From positions 124,001 to 188,000 of the forward strand of contig JAGQUT010000002.1 of NCBI GenBank assembly GCA_020438355.1: DNA of 64,000 nt, read 5' to 3'. A program made the position numbers and the translations under genes. This document shows positions 51,064 to 59,521 of the stretch, in pieces. Numbering within the stretch: the stretch's first letter is position 1; each line of letters starts with the position of its first letter. Source of the stretch: Solirubrobacterales bacterium. Lineage in GTDB: Bacteria > Actinomycetota > Thermoleophilia > Solirubrobacterales > 70-9. Under the pieces are notes generated by a model. That model was not told the DNA's origin. It did not search any database and saw nothing but the letters and a program-made list of their open reading frames with translations.

Positions 51064-52584
51064 TCACCCGGCCGGAGGGATCATCGCCCTGGGGATGGCC
51101 CTGATCACGTCAGTCGCGATCACGCCGTCCCGGTTGCCGACCTCGACCGCCGCGATCTCCCCCGCCGCTGCGTGTGCCAGAACAGCGGCGGCGGCCGCTT
51201 CGAATCCGTCGAGCCCCCGGGCAAGAAAGGCCCCGACAATTCCTGCCAGTACATCCCCCGTCCCGGCCGTAGCGAGCGATGGCGCGGGGAGCGTGTTGAC
51301 CGCGACCCTGGTTCCGTCGGTGACGATCGTGTCATCACCCTTGAGGACGACGACCGCACCTGCCCTGTTCGAGAGTTCCTTCGCCGAAGCGAGACGGTGG
51401 GCGGCAATCTCGGCCGACTCCTGCCCCAGGAGCCTTCCGGCTTCCCCGTCGTGAGGCGTCAGGACCGTGGTCCCCTCGCGGGATTTCAGTGTTCCGGCGT
51501 CCGAGCCGATCAGGGTCAGGGCATCCGCGTCAACGACCATTGGTGATTCGGCGCCGGAGATGACCTCCCGGACCAGATCGCCAGTGGCTGCTGCTCGGCC
51601 GATCCCTGATCCCAGAACCACGGATGCGGCCCCTTGGAGATGTTCGACGATCGAGGGTGCCTGCGCGCCTTCAAAAGCGGTCGCTCCCTCGCCGAAGCCT
51701 TTGGTCATCACTTCGGTCAGCTTGGCCTCGAAGACGTCCTCGAGCCCTCCAGGTACGGCCGCTGTGGCATAGCCAGCTCCTGCCCTGATCGATGCCTCGG
51801 CGGCCAGACAGACAGCCCCAGTCAGACCGCGGGAACCACCCACGATCGACACCCGCCCTGAGGTGAACTTGTTCGAATCGGCAGAGCGCCGGGGAAGCAA
51901 CCCGAGCACCGAAGGCCGGATCGCCCCTCCAGCCTCGGGAGCAGGTGCCTCGGGCGGTATGCCGATCGGAATGACTTCCACGACCCCGCAAAGGTGCTTG
52001 GCGGGAGCGATCAGGTGGCCCAGCTTTCGCTGGTGGAAAGTGGCCGTTCGCTCCGCCCTGACCGCCTTTTCCGAGGCCTCGCCGGTCGAGGCGTTGACCC
52101 CGGATGGCACGTCACTTGCGACCACGGGAAGCCCCGAATCGTTGATCGACTGGATGGTTCCGGCTAGCGGATCGCGTGGCTCGCCATCGAACCCGGTCCC
52201 GAGCATCGCGTCGATCACCACCCCCTCAAGGGAAGAAACCGGCACCGGCCCGTTGTGAATCTCGGCGATGCCCTGCGGCAGACGGTCGAGATTGGCCTGC
52301 GAATCAGGACTGAGGCCTTCGCGGTCCGAGAAAAGGATCACCCGCACGTCGAATCCGGACTCGGCCAGGTGCCTCGCCGCGACCAGCCCGTCGCCACCGT
52401 TGTTTCCCTTGCCACAAACCACGGTCACCGGCCGCCCGACCGCCAGCTCGGACGTGCAGCGGGCCAGGCCGCGCCCCGCGGCTTCCATCAGCTCGAGGGA
52501 GGGAATGCCCTTCTCTTCGATCGCCCAGCGGTCGGCAGCAGCCATTCCCGCAGCGTCGTAGACGGGGTCAATCCAGCTCTCCAC
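51064..52584 (-). CDS. nnr: Bifunctional NAD(P)H-hydrate epimerase/dehydratase
   Basis: 506-residue repair enzyme. The N-terminal YjeF_N epimerase domain has VVCGKGNNGGDGLVAARHLAE near residue 60. The C-terminal ribokinase-like ADP-dependent dehydratase has VLTPHDGEAGRLLG near 370 and SLATAGTGDVLAGIVGAFLA near 430, with the catalytic Asp. Together they convert hydrated NAD(P)H back to NAD(P)H. The GTG start overlaps the acpS stop (TAGTG). The acpS-nnr-alr order is typical of actinobacteria. Confidence 0.95.
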   Translation of the reverse strand: MESWIDPVYDAAGMAAADRWAIEEKGIPSLELMEAAGRGLARCTSELAVGRPVTVVCGKGNNGGDGLVAARHLAESGFDVRVILFSDREGLSPDSQANLDRLPQGIAEIHNGPVPVSSLEGVVIDAMLGTGFDGEPRDPLAGTIQSINDSGLPVVASDVPSGVNASTGEASEKAVRAERTATFHQRKLGHLIAPAKHLCGVVEVIPIGIPPEAPAPEAGGAIRPSVLGLLPRRSADSNKFTSGRVSIVGGSRGLTGAVCLAAEASIRAGAGYATAAVPGGLEDVFEAKLTEVMTKGFGEGATAFEGAQAPSIVEHLQGAASVVLGSGIGRAAATGDLVREVISGAESPMVVDADALTLIGSDAGTLKSREGTTVLTPHDGEAGRLLGQESAEIAAHRLASAKELSNRAGAVVVLKGDDTIVTDGTRVAVNTLPAPSLATAGTGDVLAGIVGAFLARGLDGFEAAAAAVLAHAAAGEIAAVEVGNRDGVIATDVIRAIPRAMIPPAG

Positions 52585-52985
52585 TAACCCTCTGCCTTCC
52601 CCGGATCTGCGGCCATCCGGTCGGCGACAGCTACGGCACCGGCGATCTCCCGTGAATGTGTGAGGCTGACCCGCACCTTGAGTCCCTTGGCATTCGCCTG
52701 GCTCAGAACCGCTCCGTTCAAACGCACCTGCGGCGCTGGGTCCTCGCTATTACCGGAGATGATCTCGATCTCCCGGAGGCTGGCACCAGGAGGCAGAGCG
52801 AGCGCTTTCACCACTGCCTCCTTGGCTGCGAATCGGGCAGCGAGGTGTCGGCCGGGCCGGCCCATCGACCTGGCGTAGCCGAGCTCGCCCTGGGTGAAAA
52901 GGCGATCGGCGAGGCGGGGATGGCGATCGAGGGCCCGCTCCACACGGGCCACCTCGATCAGGTCCATCCCGACCCCGGTCGACAC
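52584..52985 (-). CDS. acpS: Holo-[acyl-carrier-protein] synthase
   Basis: 133-residue phosphopantetheinyl transferase that loads CoA-derived pantetheine onto ACP. The motif GVGMDLIEVARVERA (Asp metal ligand) is at the N-terminus and FAAKEAVVKAL (Glu and Lys) near residue 55, as in all AcpS enzymes. Normal length. It is followed by nnr with overlapping stop and start codons. Confidence 0.96.
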   Translation of the reverse strand: MSTGVGMDLIEVARVERALDRHPRLADRLFTQGELGYARSMGRPGRHLAARFAAKEAVVKALALPPGASLREIEIISGNSEDPAPQVRLNGAVLSQANAKGLKVRVSLTHSREIAGAVAVADRMAADPGKAEG

Positions 52986-53005
52986 TTCCGGTTTTTCCTG
53001 CGCTT

Positions 53006-54625
53006 CTACTGGTTCAGCCCCATGTTGAATTCGAAGGTGCCGTCCTCGTCGCTGGAGCCGGCAGCCATGAACTGGAACTTCTGCATGATCTTCGCGATCT
53101 CCCTGGCGTCGGGCTGTCCGGCGCCTGCCGAGAGAACCAGCTTCGCAATGTTGTCGGGGTTGGCGAACATGTCGAGACCATCGTCCGGAGTCGAGGCATC
53201 GGCTGCCTTGTAGGCGTCACTGTCGGCCAGGGTCTTGCCGGTGCCGGTCAGGGCGTTCAGTGATGCCTTCATCCCGACGCCAATGACCATCCGGTCCCCC
53301 TTGACGCCGATCACGACGGGTCGCCCGGGAAGTTCCGGAGTCAGCACGCGGAAGCCGGCGACGTTACCCGGGAGGGGACGCACGCTGGCATCGCCCGCGA
53401 GACCGATCAGCGAGGAGATCCCGCGCAGCGAACTCTCGATCGGCTCGATGTTGTTGCTGGTCGCTACGAGCGCGCCACCGAGGTTCTTCTCGGTAGTGCC
53501 GTTGACGAAGAAGGCGACCGTGTCGAGAGACTCGACGATCCCCATCAGATCGATCTGGCGGGAGGCCTCGTTCATCAGCTGGTCGATCTGACCGGGCTCG
53601 AGGAGGCCCGGGATCCCTTCCTTGTTGAGCGCGTTGATGATCGTCGTTGCGTTTTTTCCGACGTCACCCGATCCGAGCGCGACCATGGTGTCGGCCGGGA
53701 AGGTTTCGATCAGGGCCGAGGGGTCACCGCTGGTCAGGTCAGACCCGGCGTTGGTGTAGCCCTTCATCGACATCTCATCGGCGGTCGGCACCATGCTCAT
53801 CACCGTGCCGCTGCCCTCGAGGTCCATTCCCATCGCGGAGTAGAGGCCGCTCAGGTCAATTCCCTGTTCCTTGAGGGCGGCCAGGTAGGGATCGTTGGCG
53901 GTGAAGACACTCATCAGGGCTCCGTCGGCCACGTGATCCTTGAGATCGGAGAAGACCTGGGTGTCGGCGAGGTTGTCGCCCTTGGAGGCGTCGACCGCAG
54001 CCTTGAACTCGGCTTCGCTGGATCCGATCACGACGTTGTCATCGACGATGCCGACCGCCGTTCCGTCATCGGCCGAGACCTTGTACGAGAAGCCCTCGTA
54101 CTCACCCTCTCCCGAGATTCCGTCACTCTCGGCCTGCTTGTCGATGAACGACTGCGCGGCGTCGGGGTCGGTCGTCTGGACGACCAGACCGAACTTCTCG
54201 CCGGCATCGGCGGAATCCATGGTCTGGCCCAGATCACCCTCAGTCGAGGTGAAGGAGGAAAGCCCGTCGGTCTCGGGGGCGAGTGCCGACGGATCAAAAC
54301 TGACGAACACCCCCGCGTCCTGCCCGAGCCAGGGCTGGATGTCAGCGTCGAAATCGACGTCGCCGCTGGCGTTGATGTTCTCCTTGATCAGGTCGCCGAC
54401 GTTGACCCCGGCAAGGGTTTCGGTCATCGCGTCGACGTTCGAGGCAACCTCGCTGTCTGGCTGGACTGACCCTTCGACAAAAACGGTCGAGTCGGCCGGA
54501 GCGAACTTCGCGAGTTCGGTGGCACCCGAATCATCGGAACTGCCTCCGCAGGCGCTGATGGCAAGAGCTGCGAGGCCGGTGGCAAGAATGGCTGGAATTG
54601 AATACTTCGTGAAGTAACTGGACAT
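53006..54625 (-). CDS. DUF3352 family lipoprotein
   Basis: 539-residue exported protein. The signal peptide ends in a lipobox (AISAC, Cys near residue 26) followed by a Ser/Gly/Asp linker. The mature protein is acidic and repeats the pattern of DUF3352: KFAPADSTVFVEGSVQPDS at the start, then sections VGIVDDNVVIGSS and VIGVKGDRMVIGVGMKA. The family is actinobacterial and uncharacterised. It lies between glmS and acpS on the same strand; the glmS terminator probably separates it from the upstream genes. Confidence 0.87.
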   Translation of the reverse strand: MSSYFTKYSIPAILATGLAALAISACGGSSDDSGATELAKFAPADSTVFVEGSVQPDSEVASNVDAMTETLAGVNVGDLIKENINASGDVDFDADIQPWLGQDAGVFVSFDPSALAPETDGLSSFTSTEGDLGQTMDSADAGEKFGLVVQTTDPDAAQSFIDKQAESDGISGEGEYEGFSYKVSADDGTAVGIVDDNVVIGSSEAEFKAAVDASKGDNLADTQVFSDLKDHVADGALMSVFTANDPYLAALKEQGIDLSGLYSAMGMDLEGSGTVMSMVPTADEMSMKGYTNAGSDLTSGDPSALIETFPADTMVALGSGDVGKNATTIINALNKEGIPGLLEPGQIDQLMNEASRQIDLMGIVESLDTVAFFVNGTTEKNLGGALVATSNNIEPIESSLRGISSLIGLAGDASVRPLPGNVAGFRVLTPELPGRPVVIGVKGDRMVIGVGMKASLNALTGTGKTLADSDAYKAADASTPDDGLDMFANPDNIAKLVLSAGAGQPDAREIAKIMQKFQFMAAGSSDEDGTFEFNMGLNQ

Positions 54626-54701
54626 GGTCCGATCCTAACGGGACCAATTGCGAACACATTGCGGTTCCAGCGCGAACAGCCGGTATCCCAGTTACAGGGC
54701 C

Positions 54702-54720
54702 AAAAAGGGCGCGAACGCCC
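54702..54720 (-). terminator. Intrinsic terminator of glmS
   Basis: On the minus strand GGGCG-TTCG-CGCCC is followed at once by TTTTTGG, a classic stem with a UUCG-type loop and T run, 8 bp after the glmS stop. Confidence 0.88.
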
Positions 54721-54728
54721 GAGGTCCG

Positions 54729-56588
54729 CTACTCGACGGTGACGGTTTTCGCGAGGTTTCGGGGCTGATCCACGTTGAGTCCGTTCAGGCGGGCGACGTG
54801 GTAGGCAAGCAGCTGAAGCGGCAGGATCGCGACCAGGGGCTGGAGCACCCAGTCGGTCCGAGGAACCGCAATCGTCTCCTCGGAGACCTTCGAAACGCGG
54901 TCATCACCCTCGGTCGCTACGGCGATCACGTCGGCACCGCGGGCCTTCACTTCCTCCATGTTCGAAAGGACCTTGTCGAGGATCGGGCTGTCGGTTGCGA
55001 CGCAGACGACTGGCGTGGACTCGTCAAGCAGGGCGATCGGGCCGTGCTTCATCTCGCCGGCGGCGTATGCGTCGGTCGGGATATAGGAGACCTCCTTGAG
55101 CTTGAGCGCGCCCTCGAGGCAAACGGGCAGACCAATGTGGCGCCCGAGGTACAGGAAGAACTTCTGGTCGTAATGAAGCTTCGCGATCTCGAGCATCCGT
55201 TCCGACTCGGAGTCGATCGTCGCTTCCATCTTTTCCGGAATCGCGCGCAACTCGTTGATCAGGCGACTGACCTCGGAGAATCCGAGAGTCCCCCGGAGCT
55301 CAGCGAGCCGCAGGGCGACGAGGTACATGGCCGCAACTTGGGCGACAAAAGTCTTGGTTGCCGCGACCCCGATCTCGAGGCCGGCCCTGGTGAAGAGCAC
55401 GGCATCCGAATCCCGGGTTGCCTGGCTTCCCATGATGTTGGTGATCGCCAGTACCTTGGCTCCGCGATCACGGGCGAGGCGCATCGCGGCCAGCGTGTCT
55501 GCGGTCTCACCGGACTGGGTGATGCCGATGACGAGGTCGTCCTCGCCGATCACCGGGTCGCGGTAGCGGTACTCGGAGGCGATGTCCATCTCGACCGGCA
55601 CCCTGGCCCAGCGCTCGATTGCGTAACGGCCGACCAGACCGGCGTGGTAGCTGGTGCCACAGGCGACGATCACGATCCGTTTCGCCTTCCGGAAGACGTC
55701 ATCCCCGAAACCGATGTCCGAAAGGTCGACGCTGTCATGTTCGGTCAGGCGGTCGAGAATTGTCTCGGCGATCGCCTCGGGCTGCTCGTGGATCTCCTTC
55801 ATCATGAAGGTGTCGTAGCCGGCCTTCTCGGCCTGTTCGTCATCCCACTCGACCTCTTCGGTGGTCCTCTCGACGGCTTCACCTTCGGCCGTGGTGACGG
55901 TGACTCCGTCCGGCCTGATGGTGACGATCTCGCCGTTGTCGATGGTCAGCACGACCCGGGTTTCGTTGAGGAAGGCCGGGATCGCCGAGGCGATGAAGTT
56001 CTCTCCCTCTCCGATACCGACGATCAAGGGGGTTTCCTTGCGCGCACCCACCAGAACGCCGGGCGCGTCGGCGTGCATCGCGACGATCGAGTAGTGGCCG
56101 CGCAGGTCTGCGTATGCCTTCCGTACGGCCTCGGTGAGGTCACCGTCGAAGTACCGGCTGATCAGGTGGGCGACCACCTCGGCATCGGTTTCCGAAGTGA
56201 AGGTGACGCCCTCCTCCTGGAGCCATTCCTTCAGCCGGACGTAGTTCTCGACGATTCCGTTGAGAACGATCTGGACCTTGCCGGATTCATCGGTGTGTGG
56301 ATGGGCGTTCTCCTCGGTCACGCGACCGTGGGTGGCCCAGCGCGTGTGAGCGATCCCCGTGAAGCTGCCATCCCCGGCGGCTTCGTCGGCCACGGGTAGT
56401 CCGGGGTCCTTCAGGGCACCCTTTAGGCCTTCCAGGTTTCCGACGGCGCGAACGTTCTTGACTCCGTCTCCCGGGACGAGCATGGCCACTCCGGCCGAGT
56501 CATAGCCCCGGTACTCGAGTTTCTCGAGCCCGGCCACGAGGATTTCCTCCGCGGGGCGACCCCCGACGTATCCGATGATTCCGCACAT
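54729..56588 (-). CDS. glmS: Glutamine-fructose-6-phosphate aminotransferase (isomerising)
   Basis: 619-residue enzyme making glucosamine-6-phosphate for peptidoglycan. The N-terminal Ntn glutaminase starts MCGIIGYVGG (Cys2 nucleophile) and contains IAHTRWATHGRV. Two SIS sugar-isomerase domains follow (IVACGTSYHAGLVGRYAIE near 300; GRHIGLPVCLEGALKLKEVSYI near 475), and the end LNVDQPRNLAKTVTVE is typical. It lies 62 bp downstream of glmM; no glmS ribozyme was recognised in that gap. Confidence 0.97.
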   Translation of the reverse strand: MCGIIGYVGGRPAEEILVAGLEKLEYRGYDSAGVAMLVPGDGVKNVRAVGNLEGLKGALKDPGLPVADEAAGDGSFTGIAHTRWATHGRVTEENAHPHTDESGKVQIVLNGIVENYVRLKEWLQEEGVTFTSETDAEVVAHLISRYFDGDLTEAVRKAYADLRGHYSIVAMHADAPGVLVGARKETPLIVGIGEGENFIASAIPAFLNETRVVLTIDNGEIVTIRPDGVTVTTAEGEAVERTTEEVEWDDEQAEKAGYDTFMMKEIHEQPEAIAETILDRLTEHDSVDLSDIGFGDDVFRKAKRIVIVACGTSYHAGLVGRYAIERWARVPVEMDIASEYRYRDPVIGEDDLVIGITQSGETADTLAAMRLARDRGAKVLAITNIMGSQATRDSDAVLFTRAGLEIGVAATKTFVAQVAAMYLVALRLAELRGTLGFSEVSRLINELRAIPEKMEATIDSESERMLEIAKLHYDQKFFLYLGRHIGLPVCLEGALKLKEVSYIPTDAYAAGEMKHGPIALLDESTPVVCVATDSPILDKVLSNMEEVKARGADVIAVATEGDDRVSKVSEETIAVPRTDWVLQPLVAILPLQLLAYHVARLNGLNVDQPRNLAKTVTVE

Positions 56589-56650
56589 GAGTTTCTAAGG
56601 CTACTCGTGACGGTCCCGTGCCGAAGAGACGGGCGTCACGGAGAAGATTT

Positions 56651-57982
56651 TCAGCCGAGTTCCGCCCGGACGAGCCCGGCGAGGGATTCGCAGATCTGCT
56701 CGGCCCGTTCCTGGCTGGGTGCCTCGGCCATCACCCGGACCAGCGGTTCGGTTCCGGAAGGGCGCAGGAGCACCCTGCCCTCGCCTTCAAGTTCTGCGTT
56801 GAGCCGGTCGACTTCGGTCCAGACCGGCTCCGCACCGGCGATTGCATCCCGGTCGGCCACTTCCACGTTCACAAGTTTCTGGGGAAGTTTCTCCATTACC
56901 CGGCTGGCTGCCAGGTCGCAACCACCCAGGGCCTCGAGCAGCATCAGCGCCGCGGCAATGCCGTCACCGGTCGGGGCGTAATCGGTGGAAATGATGTGGC
57001 CGGACTGCTCCCCGCCGAGCGCCCAGTTCCGGTCACGCAGGGCTTCAAGCACGTAGCGGTCCCCGACACTGGTGACCGCCACTTCCACCCCGTTCTCCTT
57101 CATCGCCTGGTGAAACCCGTAATTGCTCATCACGGTCACAGCGACGCCACCGGCCAGAGTGCCGGCAGAATGGCGGGCGACCGCGACCAGGCTGATGATC
57201 TCGTCGCCGTCGAATGGCTTCCCTTCGGCATCTACGGCAAGCACACGGTCGCCGTCGCCATCGAAGGCAAAGCCGAGCGAAGCATCGGAGGCAGCAACTG
57301 CTTCCGAAAGCAGGGTGAGATCTGTTGAACCACAGCCATCATTGATGTTCCTGCCGTCGGGTTCGACCGCGAGAAGTTCAACCTTGGCGCCCAGCCGCTG
57401 AAATATCTGCCCGGCAACCCTGTAGGTGGCACCGTTGGCACAATCGAGAACGACCTTCAGGCCCGAGAGGTCAAGGCGAAAGTGGCTTTCGAGGGCACGT
57501 AGATAGTCCTCTTCCGCACCCCTTAGTTCCTGAATCCGCCCCGGAACTTCTGCCGGAGCGGGAGGCTCATAGATCAGTGCTTCCACACCGGCCTCGGTCG
57601 CATCGTCGAGTTTCCCGCCGTCCCCGCCAAACAGCTTTATGCCGTTGTCACGGAAGGGGTTATGCGAGGCTGACACGACAGCAGCCATGTCGAATCCGTG
57701 GTGCCTGGAAAGTAGAGCGGCCGCAGGGGTCGGCAGGACTCCGCCCAGGTAGACCTCGCCTCCAGCTTCGGCGATTCCGGCAGCCAGCGCGGCTTCCAGC
57801 ATCGGTCCCGACTCGCGCGTATCCCGGATGATCAGCACGCGTGGGTGCTCGACGCCGCGTGAGTTCCTCAGAGATGAGGTCCCGGCCCGGCCGATCGCCA
57901 GGGCGAGAGAAGCATCCAGGGTTTCGCCGACCCGGCCTCGAACTCCGTCGGTACCGAAGAGTGTGCGGGTCGGAGTCGACAC
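56651..57982 (-). CDS. glmM: Phosphoglucosamine mutase
   Basis: 443-residue phosphohexomutase converting glucosamine-6-P to glucosamine-1-P. The N-terminal LFGTDGVRGRVGE, the active-site serine loop VVSASHNPFRDNGIK (near residue 100), the metal loop FDGDGDRVLAVD and the C-terminal LLRPSGTEPLVRVMAEA phosphate loop are present. GTG 57982 is preferred: the longer ATG form would overlap rpsI by 77 bp and adds 31 non-conserved residues. It follows rpsI by 16 bp. Confidence 0.96.
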   Translation of the reverse strand: MSTPTRTLFGTDGVRGRVGETLDASLALAIGRAGTSSLRNSRGVEHPRVLIIRDTRESGPMLEAALAAGIAEAGGEVYLGGVLPTPAAALLSRHHGFDMAAVVSASHNPFRDNGIKLFGGDGGKLDDATEAGVEALIYEPPAPAEVPGRIQELRGAEEDYLRALESHFRLDLSGLKVVLDCANGATYRVAGQIFQRLGAKVELLAVEPDGRNINDGCGSTDLTLLSEAVAASDASLGFAFDGDGDRVLAVDAEGKPFDGDEIISLVAVARHSAGTLAGGVAVTVMSNYGFHQAMKENGVEVAVTSVGDRYVLEALRDRNWALGGEQSGHIISTDYAPTGDGIAAALMLLEALGGCDLAASRVMEKLPQKLVNVEVADRDAIAGAEPVWTEVDRLNAELEGEGRVLLRPSGTEPLVRVMAEAPSQERAEQICESLAGLVRAELG

Positions 57983-57998
57983 GCCTGCTTGTCCGGTC

Positions 57999-58790
57999 CT
58001 AGCGCTTCGAGAACTGCGGCCGCTTGCGGGCCTTCTTGAGACCGGCCTTGCGACGTTCCTTGGCGCGGGCGTCACGGGTAAGGAACCCGCGGCGCTTCAG
58101 CTCGGGACGAAGCTCGGGATCGACCTCGGTCAGAGCGCGGGCGATACCGTGCCTGACCGCTCCGGCCTGGCCGGAGATGCCGCCACCGTGAACGCGGATC
58201 TTGATGTTCACGTTGGTCTCGTAACCGGTCGCGACCAGAGGTGAGTGGACGATCGTGCGATGGCGGGCCCGGGGGAAGTACTCGTCGAGCTCGCGGTCGT
58301 TGATCGTGATGTTTCCGTCACCCGGAAGGATGATGACGCGGGCAACCGAGCGCTTCCGCTTGCCTGTAGCCGTGTAGCGGGCGTCCTTGGCGAGCTTGAT
58401 CGGTGCGGGCCTGGCGACGGGAGCGTCAGCTTCTTCGGCTTCGGCTGCCTCGCGGGCGGCACGTTCCTCTTCTTCTGCTTCGCGGGCGGCGAGCTCTTCG
58501 GCGCTCAGCTCCACCTCGGGCTCGGGCTCTACCAGCGGTTCGAGATCGGCACCCGGGGGCAAGTCCGACTTCGGCCTGGATTCCTCGGCGGCGACGATCT
58601 CCTCGGCGGCCTCTGTCGCGGCCTCCTCGACGTCGACCTCGCCGGTTCCCTCGGCGCCTTCGACTTCAGCCTCGACGGTCTCCTCGACAACAGCGGTCTC
58701 TTCGACCACTTCCTCTGCGGCCGGAGTCTCCTCCACGGCCTCGGGAGTCTCCTCGGGGGTCACGTCTTCGGTGTTTTCTTCTTCGCTCAA
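57999..58790 (-). CDS. rpsI: 30S ribosomal protein S9 with long acidic N-terminal extension
   Basis: 263-residue protein, about twice normal S9. Residues from about 130 are classical S9: [52 protein letters not shown] and the C-terminal [12 protein letters not shown] whose last residues reach the P-site tRNA. The first 125 residues are almost entirely Glu, Ala, Val, Thr and Pro with no stop or frameshift, so the extension is real coding in the same frame. It begins 11 bp after rplM. Some actinobacteria have shorter acidic S9 leaders. Confidence 0.95.
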   Translation of the reverse strand: MSEEENTEDVTPEETPEAVEETPAAEEVVEETAVVEETVEAEVEGAEGTGEVDVEEAATEAAEEIVAAEESRPKSDLPPGADLEPLVEPEPEVELSAEELAAREAEEEERAAREAAEAEEADAPVARPAPIKLAKDARYTATGKRKRSVARVIILPGDGNITINDRELDEYFPRARHRTIVHSPLVATGYETNVNIKIRVHGGGISGQAGAVRHGIARALTEVDPELRPELKRRGFLTRDARAKERRKAGLKKARKRPQFSKR

Positions 58791-58801
58791 GTTCGTCTAG
58801 C

Positions 58802-59236
58802 TCAGTTCTGGATTTCCAAGGGCTTCGGCTGCTGGGCCTGGTGGGGGTGCTCCGGACCGGCGTGTACCTTCAGCTTCAGCAGCTGCTGCCGGGAGAGCTT
58901 GTTGCGGGGCATCATTCCCTTGACCGCCTTGCGGATCACCTCTTCCGGCTGCTTCTCGAGCATCTCGGCGAGGGTTCGGGACTTGATGCCGCCCGGGTAG
59001 CCACTGTGCCGCCAGTAAGTCTTCTGGTTCAGCTTGTCGCCGGTCACCTTGATCTTCTCGGCGTTGATCACGACGACGAAGTCGCCGGTGTCGATGTGCG
59101 GCGTGTAGTCGGGCTTGCGCTTGCCGCGCAGCGTGTCTGCGAGCTGGGTCGCGAGGCGGCCAAGGGTCTGGCCCTCGGCATCGACGACGTACCAGTCTCT
59201 CTGGCGATTGGCGGGTGTGGCTACGTGAGTCTTCAT
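58802..59236 (-). CDS. rplM: 50S ribosomal protein L13
   Basis: 144-residue 23S rRNA-binding protein. Segments [50 protein letters not shown] and [12 protein letters not shown] are the family pattern. ATG 59236 is used rather than an upstream in-frame ATG because L13 homologues begin here. First gene of the rplM-rpsI-glmM-glmS operon; its promoter should lie in 59237-59330. Confidence 0.97.
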   Translation of the reverse strand: MKTHVATPANRQRDWYVVDAEGQTLGRLATQLADTLRGKRKPDYTPHIDTGDFVVVINAEKIKVTGDKLNQKTYWRHSGYPGGIKSRTLAEMLEKQPEEVIRKAVKGMMPRNKLSRQQLLKLKVHAGPEHPHQAQQPKPLEIQN

Positions 59237-59357
59237 GGCAAAAGGGCATGGCGGCGTTACGGCGCCGACACGCGGACACGGCATCATACGGAACGCCGCC
59301 GGTATCTGCCTCCTGGCTTTGTTGACGGGCGTCACTTACGTTGTCTTAGCGTTTGCT

Positions 59358-59363
59358 TATACT
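59358..59363 (+). promoter_or_regulatory. -10 box of the riboswitch/M23 promoter
   Basis: TATACT sits just before the c-di-AMP riboswitch, with a TTACGT-like sequence 16 bp upstream. It would start transcription at about 59370, the expected 5' end of the aptamer. Confidence 0.55.
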
Positions 59364-59364
59364 G

Positions 59365-59513
59365 CGCCCAGCTATAGCCGAACCCCTCCTTTCCAAGGGA
59401 GGGGGCGGAGGAACCAACGGGAGATCTTTCTCCCAGGGGCGAATCGGAGGCAATCACTGCTCCGTAGCGCAACTCTTTCAGCGCGAGCCCGCCAGCTAAC
59501 TCCGTAGGCGTCT
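59365..59513 (+). promoter_or_regulatory. c-di-AMP riboswitch (ydaO/yuaA type)
   Basis: The leader of the M23 peptidase gene contains the conserved strings of this class in order: AGCCGAACCCCT, a variable stem, GGCGGAGGAACCAA, another stem, CAGGGGCGAATCGGAGGCAA, a long arm, and GCCAGCTAACTCCGTAGGCGT before the ribosome-binding site. In actinobacteria the class controls secreted cell-wall hydrolases and turns them off when c-di-AMP is high. The 3' part is next to the Shine-Dalgarno (GGAAAGAG), so translational or terminator control is possible. Limits are approximate. Confidence 0.9.
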
Positions 59514-59521
59514 GGAAAGAG

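Noticed and set aside
54648-56399. 583-residue plus-strand open frame antisense to glmS
   Set aside because: glmS is unambiguous on the minus strand, and the antisense product lacks any family signature.
56589-56650. glmS ribozyme upstream of glmS
   Set aside because: Only 62 bp separate glmM and glmS and no ribozyme core was recognised; glmS ribozymes are mainly in Firmicutes.
58380-58790. Separate plus-strand genes over the S9 extension (Ser/Ala-rich or Arg-rich frames)
   Set aside because: These are low-complexity antisense readings of the Glu/Ala codons of the S9 arm.
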